Origin: Flavobacterium beibuense F44-8
Lineage (GTDB): Bacteria > Bacteroidota > Bacteroidia > Flavobacteriales > Flavobacteriaceae
Direction of reading: 5' to 3'
Assembly: GCF_000769915.1 (NCBI RefSeq)
Contig: NZ_JRLV01000016.1
Location: 62,001-126,000, forward strand
DNA: 64,000 nt
In this document: positions 44,415-53,306 of the stretch, piece after piece
Layout: every line of letters starts with the position of its first letter
How positions within the stretch are numbered: the stretch's first letter is position 1
Notes under the pieces: generated by a model
The model's database searches: none
What the model was told of the DNA's origin: nothing
Seen by the model: the letters and a program-made list of their open reading frames with translations, nothing else
Program-made: the position numbers and the translations under genes

Positions 44415-45944
44415 ATGGCTTTGGCGATTATCAATTCGGTTGCTTCCTGGATTTTGAAAAAAAGAATCCATCAGATAGAATTGTTTCTAAAATATCCTAA
44501 CGAAGTACAGGAAGAATTGCTTCATAACCTTATCCGATGGGCCGAAAACACCTCTTTCGGTAAGAAATATGATTTTTCATCCATAAGGAATTACAGCACT
44601 TTTGCCGAAAGGATACCTATTTCCACCTACGAGGATTTAGAACCGCTTATTGAGCAAACCCGTCGCGGAGAGCAAAATGTAATTTGGCCTACACAAATAA
44701 AATGGTTTGCCAAATCGAGCGGAACCACAAACGCCAAAAGTAAATTTATACCAGTTAGCCCCGAAGCGCTTGAGGACTGCCATTACAAGGCTGCTAAAGA
44801 CCTATTGTGTCTTTACTTAAACAATAATGAAGATGCACAGCTATTTACCGGAAAAAGCCTGAGACTGGGCGGCAGTAAACAGTTATATGAGGACAACAAC
44901 ACCTTTTTTGGCGACCTTTCGGCTATACTTATAGAAAACATGCCTATGTGGGCTGAATTTAGCAGCACACCAAGCAATAAGGTTTCCCTTATGAGCGAGT
45001 GGGAAAGCAAACTATCGGCCATTGTAAAGGAAACCACAAACGAAAATGTAACCAGTTTTGCCGGAGTACCTTCGTGGATGCTTGTTTTAATGAACAGAAT
45101 ACTGGAAGAAACAGGAAAAGGAAACCTACATGAAATATGGCCTAATGTGGAAGTGTACTTCCACGGCGGAGTAAGTTTTGAACCTTATCGCGACCAGTAC
45201 AAAAAGATACTGCCAAAAAGCGATTTTAAATACTACGAGATCTATAACGCCTCTGAAGGCTTTTTTGCCATACAGGACAGCAACGATAGTGACGAACTGT
45301 TATTAATGCTTGATTATGGTATTTTCTATGAGTTTATCCCTATGGACAGCTTTGGAAAACCAAACCAAAAAGCTGTACGACTTGCCGATGTGGAACTGAA
45401 TAAAAATTACGCCGTACTTATTACTACCAATTCGGGATTATGGCGATACCTTATTGGCGATACCGTACGCTTTACTTCGCTTAACCCATATCGCATAAAA
45501 ATAACCGGAAGAACCAAACATCATATTAATGTTTTTGGTGAAGAGCTGATGGTAGAAAATACCGACAGGGCGATAGCCAAAGCCTGTAACATTACCGGTG
45601 CCGATGTAGTAGATTATACTGTTGCCCCTATTTTTATGGACGGAAAGGAAAAAGGCGCACACGAATGGATTATTGAATTTGGTAAACAGCCTGAAGACGT
45701 AGAAGCCTTTAGAAAACATCTTGACGAGGCATTACAGTCCCTTAACTCTGATTATGAAGCCAAGCGCTATAATAATATGACACTTAACCCCCTTGTTCTT
45801 AATGTGGCAAGACCTAAGTTGTTTTACGACTGGCTTAAAGCACAGGATAAACTGGGCGGGCAACATAAAATACCACGACTTTCTAATGAGCGTGATTACC
45901 TTGAAAAACTAAAGTCTATGCAAATAGCCGATGTAAACGCATAA
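44415..45944 (+). CDS. GH3-family acyl-adenylate (acyl-acid-amido synthetase-like) protein
   Basis: A 509-residue member of the GH3 family in the ANL superfamily. In plants these conjugate jasmonate or auxin to amino acids through an acyl-adenylate. Visible motifs are the nucleotide loop AKSSGTTNAKSKFIPVS (~97-113), the Y-x-x-S-E-G motif YNASEGFFAIQD and the later YRYLIGDTVRF-like hinge (LWRYLIGDTVRF, ITGRTKHHINVFGEELMVEN). All ATP-site motifs are present. Bacterial substrates are unknown. It is divergent from DUF2797; a mini-lipoprotein gene follows. Confidence 0.87.
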   Translation: MALAIINSVASWILKKRIHQIELFLKYPNEVQEELLHNLIRWAENTSFGKKYDFSSIRNYSTFAERIPISTYEDLEPLIEQTRRGEQNVIWPTQIKWFAKSSGTTNAKSKFIPVSPEALEDCHYKAAKDLLCLYLNNNEDAQLFTGKSLRLGGSKQLYEDNNTFFGDLSAILIENMPMWAEFSSTPSNKVSLMSEWESKLSAIVKETTNENVTSFAGVPSWMLVLMNRILEETGKGNLHEIWPNVEVYFHGGVSFEPYRDQYKKILPKSDFKYYEIYNASEGFFAIQDSNDSDELLLMLDYGIFYEFIPMDSFGKPNQKAVRLADVELNKNYAVLITTNSGLWRYLIGDTVRFTSLNPYRIKITGRTKHHINVFGEELMVENTDRAIAKACNITGADVVDYTVAPIFMDGKEKGAHEWIIEFGKQPEDVEAFRKHLDEALQSLNSDYEAKRYNNMTLNPLVLNVARPKLFYDWLKAQDKLGGQHKIPRLSNERDYLEKLKSMQIADVNA

Positions 45945-45984
45945 ATACAACTGTTAAATAATCAGCTGTTTATATTGTAGTTTT

Positions 45985-45992
45985 TATCTTTG
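45985..45992 (+). promoter_or_regulatory. Probable -7 element of the mini-lipoprotein gene
   Basis: TATCTTTG matches TAnnTTTG, 17 nt before the ATG. No -33 TTG at 17-23 nt. Confidence 0.45.
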
Positions 45993-46009
45993 TAAAAAAA
46001 GCGAACACT

Positions 46010-46162
46010 ATGAAAAAGACTTATGTACTGGTATTTGGCGCCTCGGTATTACTATTAGCCTCCTGCGGCCCCAAGCGACTGGGCTGCAACGGCAGAAAAT
46101 GGTGTGATACCGAAAACATTCAAAAAACAGAAAAGACAACAACAGTAAAAAAAGATGTATAA
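46010..46162 (+). CDS. Fifty-residue mini-lipoprotein
   Basis: A 50-residue gene. The ATG at 46010 is followed by a lipoprotein signal peptide MKKTYVLVFGASVLLLASC (Cys19). The mature part of ~31 residues has two more cysteines (LGCNGRKWCDTEN) and a Lys/Thr-rich end. It has a promoter-like -7 box upstream and a strong terminator directly after its stop, which makes it a real transcription unit. No family is recognised. The spaced pair of cysteines could form a disulfide. Confidence 0.75.
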   Translation: MKKTYVLVFGASVLLLASCGPKRLGCNGRKWCDTENIQKTEKTTTVKKDV

Positions 46163-46196
46163 ATAAAAAGGCTGCCAATTGGCAGCCTTTTTATTT
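46161..46196. terminator. Bidirectional terminator between the mini-lipoprotein and clpX
   Basis: Perfect 16-bp stem (46161-46176 with 46181-46196) with GGCTGCC/GGCAGCC core, AATT loop, A and T runs in the outer stem, between convergent genes. Confidence 0.92.
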
Positions 46197-46209
46197 ATTA
46201 TATAAGCAG

Positions 46210-47442
46210 TTATGATGCTGCTTTTAAACGCTTAAGTAAGGTTTTGTTTAAGTGATGTTCCACATATTCCTTATCAATATTAAGTTCCGTTTCATCAGAA
46301 CCCGGAATTTCATACATCGCCTCATTTAATATTGCTTCACAAAGTGAACGTAGTCCCCTTGCACCAAGCTTATACTCTAACGCCTTGTCTACAATATAAT
46401 CAAGAGCCTCATTATTAATAGATAATTCAACATCATCCATTGCAAACAGCTTTTTGTATTGTTTTACAAGCGCATTTTTAGGCTCGGTAAGTATCGCTCT
46501 TAGTGTTTCCCTATCAAGCGGATCCATGTGTGTTAGAACCGGAAGCCTACCTATAATCTCAGGGATAAGGCCAAAGTCTTTCACATCTTTAGGGATGATG
46601 TACTGCAACAGGTTGTCGTTATCAATCTCATCAGCATTACGCGATGTGCTGTAACCTACAGCCTGCCTGTTAAGCCTTTTTGATATAACACGGTCAATAC
46701 CATCAAAAGCACCACCGGCAATAAACAGGATATCCTGAGTATTCACCTCTATAAACTTCTGGTCAGGGTGTTTTCTTCCTCCCTTAGGCGGAACATTCAC
46801 CACAGTACCTTCAAGAAGCTTTAGTAAAGCCTGTTGTACTCCCTCTCCCGACACATCTCGTGTAATAGAAGGGTTATCGCTCTTGCGGGCAATTTTATCT
46901 ATTTCATCAATAAATACGATACCTCTTTCTGCCTTTTTCACATCATAGTCGGCTGCCTGTAGTAAACGCGTAAGTATACTCTCAACGTCTTCACCTACAT
47001 AACCGGCTTCTGTAAGTACAGTGGCATCTACAATGGTAAGCGGTACATTTAGCATCCTTGCAATGGTTTTAGCCACCAGGGTTTTCCCTGTACCGGTTTG
47101 CCCTACCATAAGGATGTTACTTTTTTCAATCTCTACCCCTTCATCATCCTGCTTTTGCATCAGCCTTTTGTAGTGATTGTAAACTGCTACCGACAGTACC
47201 TTTTTAGTTTGGTCCTGCCCGATAACATACTGATCAAGGAAAGCCCTAATCTCTTTCGGCTTTTTAAGCTCAAGCTCAGCCGCAAGTGTTGACGATCCGC
47301 TTTGCTTAAGCTCTTCAAGCACTATACCGTGAGCCTGTTCTATGCATCGGTCACAAATATGCGCGTTAATACCTGCTATAAGCAAATTGGTTTCAGGCTT
47401 TTTCCTGCCACAAAAAGAACACTCTAAAATCTCTTTAGCCAT
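46210..47442 (-). CDS. clpX: ATP-dependent Clp protease ATP-binding subunit ClpX
   Basis: The AAA+ unfoldase that feeds substrates to ClpP. The N-terminal zinc-binding domain has C8, C11, C30 and C33. Walker A is GQTGTGKT, Walker [13 protein letters not shown], sensor 1 [11 protein letters not shown] with the pore loop YVGED and the RKH loop, and sensor 2 GARGLRS. The start [12 protein letters not shown] (47440-47442) gives 410 residues, the family norm; the frame is open 15 codons further without support. It lies 76 nt downstream of clpP on the same strand, and both probably share a transcript. Confidence 0.96.
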   Translation of the reverse strand: MAKEILECSFCGRKKPETNLLIAGINAHICDRCIEQAHGIVLEELKQSGSSTLAAELELKKPKEIRAFLDQYVIGQDQTKKVLSVAVYNHYKRLMQKQDDEGVEIEKSNILMVGQTGTGKTLVAKTIARMLNVPLTIVDATVLTEAGYVGEDVESILTRLLQAADYDVKKAERGIVFIDEIDKIARKSDNPSITRDVSGEGVQQALLKLLEGTVVNVPPKGGRKHPDQKFIEVNTQDILFIAGGAFDGIDRVISKRLNRQAVGYSTSRNADEIDNDNLLQYIIPKDVKDFGLIPEIIGRLPVLTHMDPLDRETLRAILTEPKNALVKQYKKLFAMDDVELSINNEALDYIVDKALEYKLGARGLRSLCEAILNEAMYEIPGSDETELNIDKEYVEHHLNKTLLKRLKAAS

Positions 47443-47518
47443 ATGTTTTACTCTATGTTTTAAAGGCCGGATTATAGGTCCGGCCAATTAAAACGCAAAT
47501 ATACTATTTATTTCTTAT

Positions 47519-48193
47519 TTACTCTCTTATAAGCACTTCGTCAATCATACCATATTCCTTAGCCTCAGTTGCTTTCATCCAGTAATCTCTCTCACTGTCT
47601 TTGAATACTTTGTCGTAATCCTGCTTAGAGTGCTTAGATATTATACGGTATAACTCCTCTTTTAGTTTTAGCATTTCACGAAGATTGATCTCCATATCAG
47701 TAGCAACACCCTGTGCTCCTCCCGATGGCTGGTGAATCATAACTCTTGAATGCGGTAATGCCGAACGTTTACCATCGGCTCCGGCACACAGAAGTACAGC
47801 CCCCATAGAAGCTGCCATACCTGTACAGATAGTAGCTACATCAGGCCTAATGTACTGCATGGTATCATACATACCTAAACCGGCATATACGCTACCTCCC
47901 GGAGAGTTAATGTAGATTTGGATGTCTTTTGAAGCATCTGTACTTTCAAGGAACAATAACTGCGCCTGTACAATGTTTGCCACCTGGTCGTCTATACCTG
48001 TACCTAAAAAGATAATCCTGTCCATCATTAAACGTGAAAACACGTCAAGCTGAGCCACATTCATCTGGCGTTCTTCCATGATATAAGGAGTCATACCCAT
48101 TGGGGTAACTCGGTTAACTAATTTATCGTAATATAGATTGTTTATGCCATGATGTTTTGTGGCATATTTTCTAAATTCTTTGCCGTAATTCAT
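47519..48193 (-). CDS. clpP: ATP-dependent Clp protease proteolytic subunit ClpP
   Basis: The tetradecameric serine protease of the Clp machine. The catalytic triad is S129 (GMAASMGA), H154 (MIHQPSGG) and D203 (ERDYWM). The substrate-binding strand IYINSPGGSV is present. It is 224 residues, with an N-terminal extension of ~30 residues before the conserved region, in line with Bacteroidota ClpP. It is followed by clpX; tig lies upstream but is cut off by a strong terminator. Confidence 0.96.
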   Translation of the reverse strand: MNYGKEFRKYATKHHGINNLYYDKLVNRVTPMGMTPYIMEERQMNVAQLDVFSRLMMDRIIFLGTGIDDQVANIVQAQLLFLESTDASKDIQIYINSPGGSVYAGLGMYDTMQYIRPDVATICTGMAASMGAVLLCAGADGKRSALPHSRVMIHQPSGGAQGVATDMEINLREMLKLKEELYRIISKHSKQDYDKVFKDSERDYWMKATEAKEYGMIDEVLIRE

Positions 48194-48225
48194 AGTCCGT
48201 TTTTGATTTAAATTTAATTAAGTGT

Positions 48226-48258
48226 AAAAAAAAGCGTCAGGATAAAAATCCTGACGCT
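48226..48258 (-). terminator. Terminator of tig
   Basis: Perfect 11-bp stem AGCGTCAGGAT (48233-48243) / ATCCTGACGCT (48248-48258), loop AAAA, followed on the minus strand by seven T. It separates tig from clpP. Confidence 0.9.
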
Positions 48259-48283
48259 CAAATATACTCATTTTTTACGAAAT

Positions 48284-49609
48284 TTACTCTCCGTACATTT
48301 CCTTAATGAACGCTTCGTAAGTAACTTCTTTTTCTTTTGCTTTTACGTTCTCTTTAAACAGGTTAAGCATTTTTTCGCTCATTACCTGCTCAGATAACCT
48401 CTTAACTTCGTCTTTGTTAGAAAGTACTCTTGATACGATACCTTCAACATCTTCGTCTGTTGGATTCATCTGACCGAACTGTGCCATTTGTTTTTTAATA
48501 ACCTCTGCAGTGTATGCTTTAAGATCATCAAAAGTTATCTGAAGGTTGTTATCAGTAATGATTTTACCTTCAATTAACTGGTAACGTAGACCTTTTTCAG
48601 ATTTGTTGTACTCTTCCTCAGCCTGCTCTGGAGATAGCGGGTTTTCACCTGCTGTTTGTATCCATTTTTTAAGGAATTCTGCAGGAAGATCAAACTTAGT
48701 ATTCTCAATAAGGAACTCAGTTACATCGTTAAGGAATTTCTGATCTGCCTGAGTAGCAAACTGCTGCTCTGCATCTTCCTTAATTTTTTCTTTTAACTGC
48801 TCTACAGATGTTACAACACCTTCACCAAAAAGCTTATCAAAAAGTTCCTGGTTAAGTTCTGCTTTCTCTGTAGTATTAATTTCTTCAATAGTGAAGTCAA
48901 CATCAATTTCAAGACCGTGAACATCGTCGTGACCTACTTTAAGGTACTCCATAAGTTTGTGGTCGTCATCAAACAGGTTTTTAGTAGAAACAGTAACTAC
49001 ATCACCAACTTTTTTACCGATGAATTTTTTACCTGCTGTTTTAGTTTTGAAGATAGAAGGAGTAATTGTTACAGTATTATTGATACCTTTCTCTTCGTTA
49101 GTGAAAGTACCTTTAATATCGTCTCCCTCTTCTGATTTCTCTTTAGAAACAAGTTTACCGTATTGTTTTTGTATACGCTCTACCTGCTCATCAAGCATTT
49201 TCTCGTCTGCTGTGATGTTGTATTTTACAAGTTTGTTTTTAGCCGCAAGATCTACAGCAAACTCAGGCGCAAGACCAAGTTCAAACTCAAAAGCATAATC
49301 ATCTGCATCCCAGTTAAAATCTTCAGTGATTTTCGGAAGCGGATTACCAAGAATATCCAGTTTCTCCTCAACAAGGTAATCGTTTAGTGAAGTCTGAAGT
49401 AATTTGTTTACCTCGTCTACAAGAACGGCTTTACCATATTGTTTTTGTATAAGGCTCATTGGCACAGCACCTTTCCTGAATCCAGGGATACTGGCATTTT
49501 TTCTGTAATCACCTAATACCTTATCTACGTTTGGTTTATAATCTTCTTTTGTAATGGCTACTGTTACAACAGCATTTAGCGCATCTACCTGCTCTCTTGT
49601 AATATTCAT
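48284..49609 (-). CDS. tig: Trigger factor chaperone
   Basis: A ribosome-bound chaperone for nascent chains. It is 441 residues. The N-terminal ribosome-binding domain carries the signature region with GFRKGAVPMSLIQKQYGK (F-R-x-G-x-x-P). The PPIase domain (~150-240) is strongly changed (TVTITPSIFKTKTAGKKFIGKKVGDVVTV), as in Bacteroidota, so prolyl isomerase activity may be lost. The C-terminal helical arms follow. It lies upstream of clpP-clpX, the classical tig-clpP-clpX order, but a terminator stands between. Confidence 0.93.
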   Translation of the reverse strand: MNITREQVDALNAVVTVAITKEDYKPNVDKVLGDYRKNASIPGFRKGAVPMSLIQKQYGKAVLVDEVNKLLQTSLNDYLVEEKLDILGNPLPKITEDFNWDADDYAFEFELGLAPEFAVDLAAKNKLVKYNITADEKMLDEQVERIQKQYGKLVSKEKSEEGDDIKGTFTNEEKGINNTVTITPSIFKTKTAGKKFIGKKVGDVVTVSTKNLFDDDHKLMEYLKVGHDDVHGLEIDVDFTIEEINTTEKAELNQELFDKLFGEGVVTSVEQLKEKIKEDAEQQFATQADQKFLNDVTEFLIENTKFDLPAEFLKKWIQTAGENPLSPEQAEEEYNKSEKGLRYQLIEGKIITDNNLQITFDDLKAYTAEVIKKQMAQFGQMNPTDEDVEGIVSRVLSNKDEVKRLSEQVMSEKMLNLFKENVKAKEKEVTYEAFIKEMYGE

Positions 49610-49724
49610 TATCTAAAATTGTTTAAACACCATAAAATTATGGGTTGCAAAAATATATTTTTTTTACAACCCACACAAGTTTTTAATTTATTGTATTTCA
49701 ATACCCTTAAAAAGAATACTGATA

Positions 49725-50075
49725 TTAATTACGTGATTCTTTTTCAGACAGTCCCACTACCAGCGACTGACAGAAAGACAACAGCAGGCTAAACAGTAAT
49801 GCATACCAAAAACCATCAACTGTAAAACCGGGAACCAGCTCATCACACAGTAAAATAATTATAGCATTTATTACCAGCAAAAACAGCCCCAGGGTAAAAA
49901 TTGTTGCCGGCAAAGTAAAAAGCACCAGTATAGGCTTTATAAATATATTTAAGAGTCCAAGTACCACAGCAACTAATAGCGCCGTTATCCAATTAGTAAC
50001 ATTTACCCCCGGAAGAAGGTTTGCCAATACGAGCACAAAAACCGTGGTAAAGAAAATTTTTATAAGTGTTTTCAT
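49725..50075 (-). CDS. Phage-holin-4_2-family (DUF360) membrane protein
   Basis: A 116-residue inner-membrane protein with four hydrophobic helices. The family pattern is clear: LLPGVNVTNWITALLVAVVLGLLNIFIKPILVLFTLPATIFTLGLFLLVINAI-like order, with NIFIKPI and the central LPATIFTLG. The Pfam name refers to holins, but chromosomal members are ordinary membrane proteins of unknown role, and no phage genes are near. It lies 115 nt downstream of tig's start side, on the same strand, in the stretch between tig and the SGNH lipoprotein gene. Confidence 0.85.
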   Translation of the reverse strand: MKTLIKIFFTTVFVLVLANLLPGVNVTNWITALLVAVVLGLLNIFIKPILVLFTLPATIFTLGLFLLVINAIIILLCDELVPGFTVDGFWYALLFSLLLSFCQSLVVGLSEKESRN

Positions 50076-50106
50076 ATAAAATCAATTTGTAAGACACCTA
50101 TAAAAA

Positions 50107-50138
50107 TAAAAAAAGCATCGGGGAAATCCGATGCTTTT
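50107..50138 (-). terminator. Terminator of the fadL-SGNH operon
   Basis: Perfect 11-bp stem AAAAGCATCGG (50111-50121) / CCGATGCTTTT (50128-50138), 6-nt loop, with T run on the minus strand. Confidence 0.9.
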
Positions 50139-50167
50139 TAAGAAAATATTATCTCTTTTCTAATCTT

Positions 50168-51739
50168 TTAGTTTGTAGGCAATACCGTAGCACCAGGGTA
50201 ATAACCCGGCACTATATTAGGCAGCTTAGCATTGTAATAGCTGTTAATTACTTTAATAATTTCATTAGCTACCATAGCATACCCCCTTGCATTAGGGTGA
50301 ACACCATCAAGAGAGAACACTGTTGTATTTAATGCCGAAGTACTAAAGTAATCAGCAGTATAAATTTGTCCGTCCTCTACTCTTAATCCACTTACAAGCT
50401 GATTAAGTATAGCATTCATATCGGCAACTGCAAGTCCTTTTGAAGCAGCAATAGCTTTAATAGTATTATTATAGCTTGTTGTAGCTACTTTAACCATTTC
50501 GCCCTCAGCAGCTGTTAACACATGACTATCCTGTAACGGATAAGTAACCCCAAAACTATTAAAAGGCGCAGGTACACCCGCAGGAGCAGCGCCTATTACA
50601 CCTCTTGTTGTTAACAGTACCAAATCGTTTGCCGTAGCCTGCCTTGCCTGTCCGTAAGTTTGGCCTAAAAAGTCGGCTATAGGAGCATACTGAGGAATAG
50701 TAGAAGCAACAGCAGTAATTTGAGCACTTAAATCAGTAAGACTTTCATCTTTTATCAATAATGGGTTAGCAGCTCCTAAATCAAGAGCATTAATTCTGTC
50801 TCCCGCACCAAAATTAGTCAGTATCTGATCCAAAACTCCATAAAGTTGCTGATTAAGCTGAGTCATAGTAGCAGCCCCAACCTGTGAATCACCCCCACCT
50901 AAAAGCTGAGTGGTTAACGGATTGTAAGGAACCGTGGTAAAGAAAGGTATCGAAGTAACATCCGGTATGGTTGCCACTACCCCTTTAGCTCCGCCAGAAG
51001 TAAGCATATCTGTAATTGCAGAATAAGTTGCTGCAAACACATTAGGATCGGTAATATCATTACCTCCGTAAGTTGACGGATCAAGGTTACCCGTTTGATC
51101 TACACCTACACCTCCTGATGTTGCAAACGAAAGCACATCGTTGCTACCAATCCAGTTAGTAAAGAAGGTAGGATTTTTAGTCATTGCATCACCCATTACT
51201 GTAGCAGTTGGCGACGTTGCATGACGCACAAAGTAAGGATTTGCCTGACCCGTAGCCACACCTGCAAGGTTACCATAACCAGGCGCCAGTAAATGGAATG
51301 ATTTTGCTCCCGGCACACCCATATTATTATAAGCCATTGCCTGTTGGTTAGAAACCTCTATAGTTGGTGTACCATTAATGGCTTCCGGTCCACCGGCAGA
51401 AGCATTAATTATAAGCCTTGTTGATGCAATTTGCATACCTCCAAGGGTAAGTCCGCCATAATCATTAATATCATCATCATAAGACGGTTGTGTAAACGCG
51501 CCTCCGCCTACTACAGCAAACTGCTGTGAAAGCAGGTTAGGAAACGAATACATTTGCCCACCACGAGACACAGTACCATCCATATAACCTGCCGTTAATG
51601 AGTTACCTACTGCTACGTATGATGAAAAATCGGCATCACCCGCACTGTAACTCGCGTTTGTCACTTCATTATTAAATTCAGGCTCACAGGCAATAAGCCC
51701 GGCTGCAAGTAACGATAAGTATATAAATTTATTTTTCAT
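50168..51739 (-). CDS. SGNH/GDSL-hydrolase lipoprotein
   Basis: A 523-residue surface or periplasmic lipoprotein: lipobox GLIAC (Cys18) followed by acidic residues. The SGNH esterase fold shows block I VAVGNSLTAG (S47; GNSL replaces GDSL), an oxyanion glycine/asparagine block WIGSNDVL, and the terminal D478-x2-H481 pair in SLDGVHPNARGY. Two large inserts separate the blocks. It lies 10 nt downstream of a FadL-type porin gene, so the pair may hydrolyse lipid esters outside and import the fatty acids. The substrate is inferred. Confidence 0.85.
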   Translation of the reverse strand: MKNKFIYLSLLAAGLIACEPEFNNEVTNASYSAGDADFSSYVAVGNSLTAGYMDGTVSRGGQMYSFPNLLSQQFAVVGGGAFTQPSYDDDINDYGGLTLGGMQIASTRLIINASAGGPEAINGTPTIEVSNQQAMAYNNMGVPGAKSFHLLAPGYGNLAGVATGQANPYFVRHATSPTATVMGDAMTKNPTFFTNWIGSNDVLSFATSGGVGVDQTGNLDPSTYGGNDITDPNVFAATYSAITDMLTSGGAKGVVATIPDVTSIPFFTTVPYNPLTTQLLGGGDSQVGAATMTQLNQQLYGVLDQILTNFGAGDRINALDLGAANPLLIKDESLTDLSAQITAVASTIPQYAPIADFLGQTYGQARQATANDLVLLTTRGVIGAAPAGVPAPFNSFGVTYPLQDSHVLTAAEGEMVKVATTSYNNTIKAIAASKGLAVADMNAILNQLVSGLRVEDGQIYTADYFSTSALNTTVFSLDGVHPNARGYAMVANEIIKVINSYYNAKLPNIVPGYYPGATVLPTN

Positions 51740-51749
51740 GTCGTTTTTT

Positions 51750-52994
51750 TTAGAAATTGTAGCTTAAACCTACACCAGGAGAGAACACCACATTTTTATA
51801 CGTACCTCCAAAAGAAGTATTCTGACCATCTTCCTGATAGTAGTCATACGAGTTATTAACTTCTTTAAAGTGTAGGAAAAGGAATGAGAAATCTACCCCT
51901 AACCTTTGGTTAATCTGGTAACTTAAACCACCTGTATACCCCATAGAATCATTTCTGGGTGTTTCCGGAGCAAAGAAACCATCCTGTACCGGGCTTTCGT
52001 CAAAGTACCAACCTGCACGGAAAGAGAACTTCTCGTTAGCTGTATACTGAGCACCTACCCTGTAAGTACTGGCATCTTTGTAATTTCTTGGATTAATCGA
52101 TGTTGGCGCTGCATTATGGAAATCAACAATAAGTGATTTGTATACATTCCAGTAAGCCCTGTTATAATCAAAAGCTACAAGAAGTTTATCATTAACCTTA
52201 TATGAGAAACCTACCGTAAGTTCAGCAGGAAGCGGAAGATCGGCATCAAAGGTAGTATTTGTTAATGTAGTGGAAAGGAACCCCGGAACATCATGGAAAG
52301 TTGCATCTCCATCACGAGCTTCCATAGTAATTTCAGAACGGTAGTTAGCACCAATAGTAAGGTTTTCTGTTGGCTTTAACATCATACCTGCTGTCCATCC
52401 CCATGCTGTAACACCACCGGCATCAATAGTAACATCAGTCCTGTTACCCTGCTCATCGGTTTGGCTTCGGCTAATATTCCTGTTAAAGTTTACACTACCT
52501 GATACAAATATAGGACCACCGCCCACACTAAAATAATCGTTTACTTTTAATGAGATAGACGGCTGAAAATAAATTGCCTCAAGATCAATATTATTAACAA
52601 GGTGAGAACCCTGCCAGTCCTGATCCCACTCTACAGCACTACCGTAAGGTGTATATACTGCTAAACCAACAGAAAGCCAGTCGGTAGCCCTGTACGAAAC
52701 ATAAGCACTAAATGGTGTACCGAAGTTTTCGGTTGAGTTGGTCCAGTTGTTTGCCTGATTTTGAAATTTGGTTCTTGCAAATAATCCGTTTGCTCCTACC
52801 GAGGCATTAAAACGGTTTTCAAGAAACGCCATACCCGACGGGTTAAAGAACAAAACCTCGGCACTGTTTACAACACCAACCCCGGTGTGTCCCATTGCCA
52901 ACTGCTTTTGTCCCTGAAGACTAACCCTATACCCTCCTGCAAAAGCCGAAGCAGCCGTTAAGGCCGTTAGGGTTAAAGATAATAGTTTTCTCAT
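51750..52994 (-). CDS. OmpP1/FadL/TodX-family outer membrane transporter
   Basis: A 14-stranded beta-barrel that takes up long-chain fatty acids or other hydrophobic compounds. A signal peptide (1-19, ending AFAGG) is followed by the FadL start GYRVSLQGQKQLAMGHTGVGVVNSAEVLFFNPSGMAF, with the NPSGMA motif of the hatch domain. Barrel strands run to the terminal YNF. The ATG at 52992-52994 (MRKLLSLTL) gives 414 residues; 33 extra upstream codons overlap the promoter. First gene of an operon with the SGNH lipoprotein. Confidence 0.9.
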   Translation of the reverse strand: MRKLLSLTLTALTAASAFAGGYRVSLQGQKQLAMGHTGVGVVNSAEVLFFNPSGMAFLENRFNASVGANGLFARTKFQNQANNWTNSTENFGTPFSAYVSYRATDWLSVGLAVYTPYGSAVEWDQDWQGSHLVNNIDLEAIYFQPSISLKVNDYFSVGGGPIFVSGSVNFNRNISRSQTDEQGNRTDVTIDAGGVTAWGWTAGMMLKPTENLTIGANYRSEITMEARDGDATFHDVPGFLSTTLTNTTFDADLPLPAELTVGFSYKVNDKLLVAFDYNRAYWNVYKSLIVDFHNAAPTSINPRNYKDASTYRVGAQYTANEKFSFRAGWYFDESPVQDGFFAPETPRNDSMGYTGGLSYQINQRLGVDFSFLFLHFKEVNNSYDYYQEDGQNTSFGGTYKNVVFSPGVGLSYNF

Positions 52995-53306
52995 GGTTAA
53001 ATAAGTATTAGTTTTTTCATATTGTAAATAGCTTATATCAAATTTAGGATATTTTATGAAAAATACAACGATTGAGATAAAAATATTATGCATTCATAAT
53101 AATTTATTTTTTAAAAAACCCCTATATTTTTTAACAATCTACCGAAAAACGTAGTTATTTTTTAAATAAATAACATATTATTAACCTTTTTAAAGCTTCA
53201 ACAGTCTCATTATAATAACTTTAACAGCTATACTATTAACAAAAACATAAAACACATTTATAAGCCCTAAAAACATAGTACCTTAACGGTATAAACCAAA
53301 ATACCA
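52995..53306. other. 312-bp divergent control region between fadL and an AsmA-like gene
   Basis: It holds the fadL promoter (53039-53068). The remainder is AT-rich without a gene; I see no TAnnTTTG box for the plus-strand gene and no other clear motif. Confidence 0.5.
53039..53068 (-). promoter_or_regulatory. Promoter of the fadL-SGNH operon
   Basis: On the minus strand: TTG (complement of 53066-53068), 19-nt spacer, TAAATTTG (complement of 53039-53046), 44 nt before the fadL ATG. Confidence 0.75.

Noticed and set aside
49725..50075. Holin-like family name as a sign of a prophage
   Set aside because: No phage structural, lysis or integrase genes nearby; the family is common in chromosomes.
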